DNA from: Pseudolysinimonas kribbensis
GTDB lineage: Bacteria; Actinomycetota; Actinomycetes; Actinomycetales; Microbacteriaceae
Assembly (NCBI RefSeq): GCF_030161895.1
Contig: NZ_BSVB01000001.1
Coordinates: forward strand, 2,976,001-3,040,000
Reading direction: 5' to 3'
DNA length: 64,000 nucleotides
The notes beneath the pieces are model-generated. The model worked only from the letters and a program-made list of their open reading frames with translations. It was not told where the DNA came from and made no database searches. Made by a program: the position numbers and the translations under genes. Of this stretch, positions 58,469 through 64,000 are shown piece by piece. The first letter of the stretch is position 1. Every line of letters starts with the position of its first letter.

Positions 58469-58834
58469 GTGAGCATCCGGACCGTCGAACGCGTCGTCGA
58501 TCTCCCGCGCGCGATCGTCTGGGACGGGCTCGTCGACCCCGTGCTCGTCGAGGGCTGGTTCGACCCCGAGCTGCGGCTCGTGGGCGGCGAGCCCCGGGTC
58601 GAGGTGCTCGAGCGGCGCGATCCGGAGCTGCTGCGGGTGCGGATCGCCGGGCTCGGCGAGCTGACCTTCTCGTCCGACGAGGTGGCGGGCGGGACGCGGG
58701 GCACCTCGACGCTCCTGCGGTTCACGGGGCCGGTGGGCGACCCCGACGAACTGCTGGACCGTCTCGAGGATCTGCTGCGCGGGCACCCGGTCGATTGGCG
58801 GGCGGAGGCGCCCGCGATCCGGTCGGCGGGGTGA
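58469..58834 (+). CDS. SRPBCC/AHSA1-like protein
   Basis: 121 aa. VVDLPRAIVWDGLVDPVLVEGWFDPELRL is the typical start of an activator-of-Hsp90-like START fold. No catalytic residues are assigned in this family. GTG 58469 is probably leaderless. Confidence 0.7.
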   Translation: MSIRTVERVVDLPRAIVWDGLVDPVLVEGWFDPELRLVGGEPRVEVLERRDPELLRVRIAGLGELTFSSDEVAGGTRGTSTLLRFTGPVGDPDELLDRLEDLLRGHPVDWRAEAPAIRSAG

Positions 58835-58867
58835 CGCCCGCATCCGCTGCCCGCGACGGATGGCGCC

Positions 58868-58881
58868 TGCTCATCTGAGCA
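58868..58881. promoter_or_regulatory. 14-bp palindrome TGCTCA-TC-TGAGCA
   Basis: Perfect inverted repeat about 43 bp before the SorC-family regulator start and just upstream of its -10 element (TACGCT, 58910-58915). Candidate operator for autoregulation of the deo operon. Confidence 0.5.
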
Positions 58882-58924
58882 CGGCCACCCACATGTGTAG
58901 AACGCGTCGTACGCTGGACGCGAG

Positions 58925-59890
58925 ATGCCGGTGCTGGACGAGGACGAGGAGCTGACGGCCGTGCGGGTCGCCGAGCTCTACTACGACGAGGGCAGGACCC
59001 AGGACGAGGTCGGAGCCCTCCTCGAGCTGTCCCGCTGGAAGGTCGGGCGGCTGCTCGCCCAGGCGCGCGAGCAGGGCATCGTGCGGATCGAGATCGTGCA
59101 CCCGCGTGCCCGGCGACTCGGCGTCGAGCGCGCGCTGCGGGAGCGCTTCGGCCTGGCCGACGCCGTCGTCGTGCCGGCACCGGACGACCCCACCGACAGC
59201 GACGACGCCGAGACCCTGGCACGGGTCGCGCAGGCGGCGGCCGACCACCTGGCGGCCATGCGGCCGGTGCCGCGCACGCTCGGCGTCAGCTGGGGCCGGA
59301 CCCTCGCCGAGGTGGCCGACCGGCTGCAGCCCGGCTGGGCGCACGGCGTGACGGTGGTGCAGATCAACGGTGGCGTGACGCTCAACCGCCGACCGGGCAC
59401 CGCCGCCTCCACGGCGGCGACGATCGCGCAGCGCGCCGACGGGCAGGTCGTGCTGCTGCCGAGCCCCGCGATCCTCGAGCGCATCCAGACCAAGCGTGCG
59501 ATCGAGGCGGATCGCGTGGTCGCCGACGCGCTCGCGCGGGCCCGGTCGGCATCCGCGTACCTCTTCACGGCCGGTGCCGCCGACGATCGCTCCGTGCTGG
59601 TCGAGAGCGGGTACGTGAGCACCGACGACGTCGCCGAGCTCGTGCGCAAGGGCGCCGTCGGCGACGTGCTCGGCCGCTTCGTCGATGCGGACGGCAACAT
59701 CGTCGATCCCGCGCTCGACGCGCGTACCGTGGGACTGGGCCTCGACGGACTGCGCGCGGCCGACACGGCGATCCTCGTGGTGGCCGGGCGCGCGAAGCAC
59801 GACATCGCACGGACCGCGGTGGCGAGCGGGCTGTGCACCGTCCTCATCACCGACGACACGACCGCACGAGCGCTCCTGGAGGACTCATGA
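58925..59890 (+). CDS. SorC/DeoR-type regulator of the deo operon
   Basis: 321 aa. N-terminal helix-turn-helix at residues 15-55 (VAELYYDEGRTQDEVGALLELSRWKVGRLL) and a sugar-binding domain with LGVSWGRTLAEVADRL, VVQINGGV, GAVGDVLGRFVD and a final VAGRAKHDIARTAVAS. The family senses phosphorylated sugars; with deoC directly downstream (ATGA overlap) deoxyribose-5-phosphate is the likely signal, as for B. subtilis DeoR. Confidence 0.88.
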   Translation: MPVLDEDEELTAVRVAELYYDEGRTQDEVGALLELSRWKVGRLLAQAREQGIVRIEIVHPRARRLGVERALRERFGLADAVVVPAPDDPTDSDDAETLARVAQAAADHLAAMRPVPRTLGVSWGRTLAEVADRLQPGWAHGVTVVQINGGVTLNRRPGTAASTAATIAQRADGQVVLLPSPAILERIQTKRAIEADRVVADALARARSASAYLFTAGAADDRSVLVESGYVSTDDVAELVRKGAVGDVLGRFVDADGNIVDPALDARTVGLGLDGLRAADTAILVVAGRAKHDIARTAVASGLCTVLITDDTTARALLEDS

Positions 59891-60897
59891 CGATGCAACA
59901 CACGGCGCTGGCCCCGGCGGAGCGCGCGGTGCGCGTGCTGGGCGGCGATCTGACCGAGCGCAGCCTGCGGCTGCACCTGGAGGGGCTGAGCGGCGTGGAC
60001 GCCGTCGGCCTGGAGCAGCGCGCGGCCGGCCTCGGCACCCGCTCGATCAAGACCAGCTCGAAGGCCTGGGCCCTCGACACGATCATCAAGCTCACCGACC
60101 TCACGACCCTCGAGGGCGCCGACACCCCCGGCAAGGTGCGCTCCCTCGTCGCGAAGGGTCTGAACCCCGACCCGTCCGACCCGAGCACGCCGCGGGTGGC
60201 CGCGGTCTGCGTGTACGGCGACATGGTGCCGGCGGCGATCGACGCGCTCGGGGCGGCCCACGGGGATCCGGATGCCGGCCTCGTCTCGGTCGCGGCCGTC
60301 GCGACCGCCTTCCCGAGCGGCCGGGCCTCGCTGCCGGTCAAGCTCGCCGACACGCGCGACGCGGTCGCGAACGGCGCGGACGACATCGACATGGTCATCG
60401 ACCGCGGCGCGTTCCTCGCGGGCGACTACGGCACGGTGTTCGAGCAGATCGTGGCGGTCAAGGAGGCGTGCCGCCGCGACGACGGCGGCTTCGCCCACCT
60501 CAAGGTGATCCTCGAGACCGGCGAGCTGACCACCTACGACAACGTGCGCCGCGCGAGCTGGCTCGCGATCCTCGCCGGTGCGGACTTCATCAAGACCTCC
60601 ACCGGGAAGGTCACGCCCGCCGCCACGCTGCCCGTCACGCTGCTCATGCTCGAGGTGGTGCGCGACTGGTACCGGCTCACCGGCGAGCGGATCGGCGTGA
60701 AGCCGGCCGGCGGCATCCGGTCGTCGAAGGACGCGATCAAGTACGTCGTGACCGTCGCGGAGACCGCGGGGGAGCAGTGGCTGCAGCCGCACCTGTTCCG
60801 GTTCGGCGCCTCGAGCCTGCTCAACGACGTGCTTCTGCAGCGCCAGAAGATCTCGACCGGCCACTACAGCGGCCCCGACTACGTCACCATCGACTGA
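59887..60897 (+). CDS. deoC: Deoxyribose-phosphate aldolase
   Basis: 336 aa, the long form. It cleaves 2-deoxyribose-5-phosphate to acetaldehyde and glyceraldehyde-3-phosphate. The Schiff-base lysine is K236 in ADFIKTSTGK and the second active-site Lys is in GVKPAGGIRS. The ATG overlaps the regulator stop. About 90 N-terminal residues (LHLEGLSGVDAVGLEQRA) exceed the short bacterial form. Confidence 0.94.
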   Translation: MTMQHTALAPAERAVRVLGGDLTERSLRLHLEGLSGVDAVGLEQRAAGLGTRSIKTSSKAWALDTIIKLTDLTTLEGADTPGKVRSLVAKGLNPDPSDPSTPRVAAVCVYGDMVPAAIDALGAAHGDPDAGLVSVAAVATAFPSGRASLPVKLADTRDAVANGADDIDMVIDRGAFLAGDYGTVFEQIVAVKEACRRDDGGFAHLKVILETGELTTYDNVRRASWLAILAGADFIKTSTGKVTPAATLPVTLLMLEVVRDWYRLTGERIGVKPAGGIRSSKDAIKYVVTVAETAGEQWLQPHLFRFGASSLLNDVLLQRQKISTGHYSGPDYVTID

Positions 60898-60913
60898 GAG
60901 CAGGGGACCGAAT

Positions 60914-62353
60914 ATGTCGTTCCTGGAATACGCACCCGCGCCCGAGTCGCGCGCGATCGTGAAACTGCGTCCGAGCTACGGGCTGTTCATCGACGGCAGC
61001 TGGGTCGACGGCCACGGCGAGCCGTTCTCGACGATCTCGCCGGCCTCCGAGGAGAGGCTCGCCGAGATCGCGACCGCCGACGAGCACGACGTCGACCTCG
61101 CGGTCGCCGCCGCCCGCCGCGCGTACGACCGCACCTGGTCGCGCCTGTCGGGCGCGGATCGCGGCAAGTACCTGTTCCGCATCGCGCGGCTCGTGCAGGA
61201 GCGCGCCCGCGAGCTCGCCGTGGCCGAGTCGCTCGACAACGGCAAGCCGATCAAGGAGAGCCGCGACGTCGACGTGCCGCTCGTGGCCGCGTGGTTCTTC
61301 TATTACGCCGGCTGGGCCGACAAGCTCGACTACGCGGGGCTCGGCGCGAACCCGCGCGCGCTCGGGGTCGCGGCGCAGGTCATCCCGTGGAACTTCCCGC
61401 TCATGATGCTCGCGTGGAAGATCGCGCCGGCGCTCGCCGCCGGCAACACCGTCGTGCTGAAGCCGGCGGAGACGACGCCGCTCACGGCGCTGCTGTTCGC
61501 CGAGATCGTGCAGCAGGCCGACCTGCCGGCCGGGGTCGTGAACATCGTGACGGGCGCGGGAGGCACGGGACAGGCGCTGGTGCGGCATCCGGGCGTCGAC
61601 AAGGTCGCCTTCACCGGTTCGACGGCGGTCGGGCGGGAGATCGCGAAGACGGTCGCGGGCACCCACAAGAAGGTCACGCTCGAGCTCGGCGGCAAGGCCG
61701 CCAACATCGTGTTCGACGACGCCCCGATCGATCAGGCGATCGAGGGGATCGTGAACGGCATCTTCTTCAACCAGGGTCACGTCTGCTGCGCCGGTTCGCG
61801 GCTGCTCGTGCAGGAGAACGTGCACGCGGAGGTCGTCGACCGGCTCAAGCAGCGCCTCACGACGCTGCGGATGGGCGACCCGCTCGACAAGAACACCGAC
61901 ATCGGGGCGATCAACTCCCGCGAGCAGCTGGACCGCATCCGGAGCCTCAGCGACATCGGCGAGCAGGAGGGCGCCGAGCGCTGGAGCGCGCCGTGCGAGA
62001 TCCCCGAGAACGGGTTCTGGTTCGCGCCGACGATCTTCGACAACGTCTCCACGTCGTCGACGATCGCCCGCGAGGAGGTCTTCGGGCCGGTGCTCTCGGT
62101 GCTGACGTTCCGCACGCCGGCGGAGGCGATCGCGAAGGCCAACAACACGCCCTACGGTCTCTCGGCGGGCATCTGGACCGACAAGGGCTCCAAGATCCTC
62201 GCCGTCGCCGACAAGCTGCGCGCGGGCGTGATCTGGGCCAACACGTTCAACCGATTCGATCCGTCCTCGCCGTTCGGCGGCTACAAGGAGTCCGGCTACG
62301 GCCGCGAGGGCGGCCGGCACGGCCTCGCGGGCTACCTGAAGGCAGGGAACTGA
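60914..62353 (+). CDS. Aldehyde dehydrogenase
   Basis: 479 aa, NAD(P)-dependent ALDH superfamily. Visible: VIPWNFPLMMLAWKIAPALAAGN, KPAETTP (cofactor lysine), FTGSTAVGREI, general base in LELGGKAANIVF, and catalytic Cys near residue 291 in GHVCCAGSR, then EEVFGPVLSVL. It likely oxidises the acetaldehyde made by DeoC to acetate. AGGGGA lies 6 nt before the ATG. Confidence 0.93.
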   Translation: MSFLEYAPAPESRAIVKLRPSYGLFIDGSWVDGHGEPFSTISPASEERLAEIATADEHDVDLAVAAARRAYDRTWSRLSGADRGKYLFRIARLVQERARELAVAESLDNGKPIKESRDVDVPLVAAWFFYYAGWADKLDYAGLGANPRALGVAAQVIPWNFPLMMLAWKIAPALAAGNTVVLKPAETTPLTALLFAEIVQQADLPAGVVNIVTGAGGTGQALVRHPGVDKVAFTGSTAVGREIAKTVAGTHKKVTLELGGKAANIVFDDAPIDQAIEGIVNGIFFNQGHVCCAGSRLLVQENVHAEVVDRLKQRLTTLRMGDPLDKNTDIGAINSREQLDRIRSLSDIGEQEGAERWSAPCEIPENGFWFAPTIFDNVSTSSTIAREEVFGPVLSVLTFRTPAEAIAKANNTPYGLSAGIWTDKGSKILAVADKLRAGVIWANTFNRFDPSSPFGGYKESGYGREGGRHGLAGYLKAGN

Positions 62354-62355
62354 CC

Positions 62356-63222
62356 ATGGCGGATCGGCTGAGCATCCCCAAGACCTACAAGCTCGCGATC
62401 GGCGGCGCGTTCCCGCGCAGCGAGTCGGGGCGCACCTACGAGGTCGTGACCCCGAAGGGCGCGTTCCTCGCCAACGCGGCGCTCGCCTCCCGCAAGGACG
62501 CGCGGGATGCCGTGGTCGCCGCGCGCGCCGCGTTCAGCGGTTGGGCGGGCGCCACCGCCTACAACCGCGGCCAGGTGCTCTACCGGATCGCGGAGGTGCT
62601 CGAGGGCCGGCGGGCGCAGTTCGCCGACGAGATCCGCGCGTCGGAGGGTGCGACCGCCCTGCAGGCCGCCGCCCAGGTGGATGCTGCGATCGACCTCTGG
62701 GTCTGGTACGCGGGCTGGACCGACAAGTTCACGCAGGTGGCCGGCTCCGGCAACCCGGTTGCCGGGCCGTACTTCAACCTCTCGGTGCCGGAGCCGACGG
62801 GCGTCGTCGCGATCGTCGCGCCCCAGGAGCCGAAGGGCGCGAGCCTGCTCGGCCTCGTCGCGACCGTCGCCCCCGCGCTCGTCGCCGGCAACACCGTCGT
62901 GGTGGTCGCCGACCGAGCGCATCCGCTCAGCGCGATCAGCCTCGCCGAGGTGCTGGCGACGAGCGATGTGCCGGGCGGTGTCGTCAACGTGCTGACCGGA
63001 TCGCCGGCCGAGATCGCTCCCTGGCTCGCGGCGCATGCCGACGTCAACGCGCTCGACCTCAGCGGCGCCGGCGCGCTCGACTGGGTCGACCTCGAGATCG
63101 CGGCGGCGGACACGCTCAAGCGGATCGTGTCGCCGGAGCCGGGTGTGCCATCCCGATCCCTGCAGCGGATCCTGGCCTTCACCGAGACGAAGACGGTCTG
63201 GCACACGAAGTCCCTCCTCTAG
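62356..63222 (+). CDS. Aldehyde dehydrogenase-like protein lacking the catalytic residues
   Basis: 288 aa, unbroken frame. It matches the N-terminal cofactor-binding part of ALDHs (YKLAIGGAFPRSESGRTYEV, RGQVLYRIAEVLEGRRAQF, VAIVAPQEPKGASLLGLVATVAPALVAGNTVVVV) but the KPAE lysine is replaced (VADRAHP), the ELGG base and the Cys segment are absent, and it ends FTETKTVWHTKSLL. It should bind no substrate covalently. Two nucleotides separate it from the active ALDH, so a non-catalytic partner subunit is plausible. Confidence 0.82.
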   Translation: MADRLSIPKTYKLAIGGAFPRSESGRTYEVVTPKGAFLANAALASRKDARDAVVAARAAFSGWAGATAYNRGQVLYRIAEVLEGRRAQFADEIRASEGATALQAAAQVDAAIDLWVWYAGWTDKFTQVAGSGNPVAGPYFNLSVPEPTGVVAIVAPQEPKGASLLGLVATVAPALVAGNTVVVVADRAHPLSAISLAEVLATSDVPGGVVNVLTGSPAEIAPWLAAHADVNALDLSGAGALDWVDLEIAAADTLKRIVSPEPGVPSRSLQRILAFTETKTVWHTKSLL

Positions 63223-63229
63223 GACCGCC

Positions 63230-63284
63230 GAGTGACCAAAAATGACCAGTCGCCGACCTGGCGACTGGTCATTTTTGGGCACTC
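63230..63284. terminator. 25-bp inverted repeat, bidirectional terminator
   Basis: Arms 63230-63254 and 63260-63284 match except one A:G position; 5-nt loop GACCT. It contains A5/T5 tracts within the stem and sits between convergent genes 7 nt and 4 nt away. Confidence 0.8.
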
Positions 63285-63288
63285 GCGC

Positions 63289-64000
63289 TCAGAGGCGGCG
63301 GAGGAGCTCCTCGTAGAAGCGGAGGCCGCGGAGGTAGGAGGACACGCGGATCGACTCGTCGATCGCGTGCAGGCCGCCGAGCTCGGCGTTGCTGAGCTCG
63401 AACGGGAAGAACCGGTACACCGGCCCGATGCCCGTGAAGTGCCGCCCGTCGGTCGCCCCGAGCATCCCGTACGGCGCCGGCAGCACCCCGGGATGCGACG
63501 ACGCGAGCGCCGCGACGAGCGCCTCCCAGCCCGGTCCCGAGGCGGGCGAGATCGGCGCCGGATCGCCGCCGGTCAGCACCTCGACCTCCACATCCGGCCC
63601 GACGAGCCGCCGGATGTCGTCGACCGCGTCGTCGAGCCGCTCGCCGATCGCGACGCGCAGGTTCACGATGGCCGACGCCGACTCCGGCAGCACGTTCGCC
63701 GCGGCGGCCCCCGCAGCTGCGTCACCGTGCGCGTGGTGCGGATCATCGCGGCCGTCTCGTCGCTGCCCGTGCGCATCGCGCGCAGCAGCAGCGGTCGCAT
63801 GAGCCGCGGATGCCGGTACGCGAACCCGACGATCCCGCGCGCGTGCGGCGCCAGGGCCGCGAACATCGCCGGCAGCACGGGTGGGAGCACCGTGCGCGAT
63901 GGTCGCGTGAGCGCCGTGACGGCGGCGGCGAGCCGGGTCACGGCGGTGCGTCCGTCGCTCGGCGGGTGCGCGCTGTGGCCCCCGCCTGGTGCACGCTCAG
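63289..64000 (-). CDS. M20 family metallopeptidase, C-terminal part (frame broken twice)
   Basis: The 5' part lies beyond the window. Visible are the dimerisation-domain start (SVHQAGGHSAHPPSDGRTAV), the linker VLPESASAIVNLRVAIGERLDDA and the C-terminal metal-site region (PYGMLGATDGRHF, IGPVYRFFPFE, HAIDE). Frame breaks are at CCCCC 63718-63722 and CCCCC 63979-63983 (plus strand); a sixth base restores each. M20 enzymes are zinc peptidases or deacylases such as succinyl-diaminopimelate desuccinylase; the exact substrate is unclear. Confidence 0.8.

Overview
The window reads as a chromosomal segment of a high-GC actinobacterium, most likely a member of Microbacteriaceae close to Microbacterium. 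The reasons are the GC-rich codon usage, a leuS-comEA-comEC-holA-rpsT-lepA-hemW-hrcA-dnaJ-rsmE-HIT-phoH-ybeY-corC-era-nusA-ylxR-infB-rbfA-truB-ribF backbone typical of the phylum, many genes that start directly behind a TANNNT hexamer (leaderless style), and an actinobacterial IF2 with a long Pro/Gly/Arg-rich N-terminus. I saw no rRNA, tRNA, CRISPR array, insertion sequence or phage gene. No stretch above 300 bases lacks a gene.

Layout. 1-9.4 kb: a DedA membrane protein (cut by the window edge), divergent pabC/pabB, leuS, comEA, comEC, holA. 9.4-11.6 kb (minus strand): a Nudix hydrolase, rpsT, and a secreted surface protein with an LAATG sorting signal. 11.6-24 kb: lepA, a group of accessory genes (TM2 protein, MFS exporter, YjbR, DUF1990, Tat-exported amidohydrolase), then hemW, hrcA, dnaJ, rsmE and an APH-like kinase; a CIRCE operator precedes hrcA. 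24.1-33.6 kb: an accessory block placed between rsmE and HIT-phoH, with a YtfQ/YtfR/YtfT/YjfF-type sugar ABC transporter carrying two complete double-domain ATPases, its LacI regulator and a NarL-type two-component system. 33.7-43.8 kb: HIT, phoH, ybeY, corC, era, a DUF559-like gene bracketed by two copies of a palindromic repeat, nusA, ylxR, infB, rbfA. 43.8-53.6 kb: a second accessory block (MFS, Fpg/Nei, GNAT, APH kinase, RNB nuclease, MutY, kinase-like protein, PanE, and an MFS/TetR pair with two operators). 53.6-57.5 kb: truB, two small membrane proteins, ribF, a CynX-type MFS. 57.5-64 kb: ROK sugar kinase, SRPBCC protein, the deoxyribose operon (SorC-family regulator, DeoC, aldehyde dehydrogenase, an aldehyde dehydrogenase-like protein without a catalytic cysteine) and the C-terminal part of an M20 peptidase.

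Read this with care: about 27 single-base deletions break otherwise normal genes, including essential ones (leuS, holA, lepA, nusA, ylxR, phoH). All but one are clear -1 changes, and most sit on a G or C run that should be 5 or 6 long. These look like homopolymer under-calls in the assembly rather than real pseudogenes, so I give each gene as one CDS over its full span and state where the frame breaks.

The non-coding features that stand out are: a 56-57 bp palindromic repeat family (three copies), two mutually exclusive hairpins in the infB leader of which one buries the ribosome-binding site, long perfect inverted repeats inside operons (after dnaJ and after infB), divergent leaderless promoters with overlapping -10 elements, and a strongly over-represented octamer CGGATGCC.
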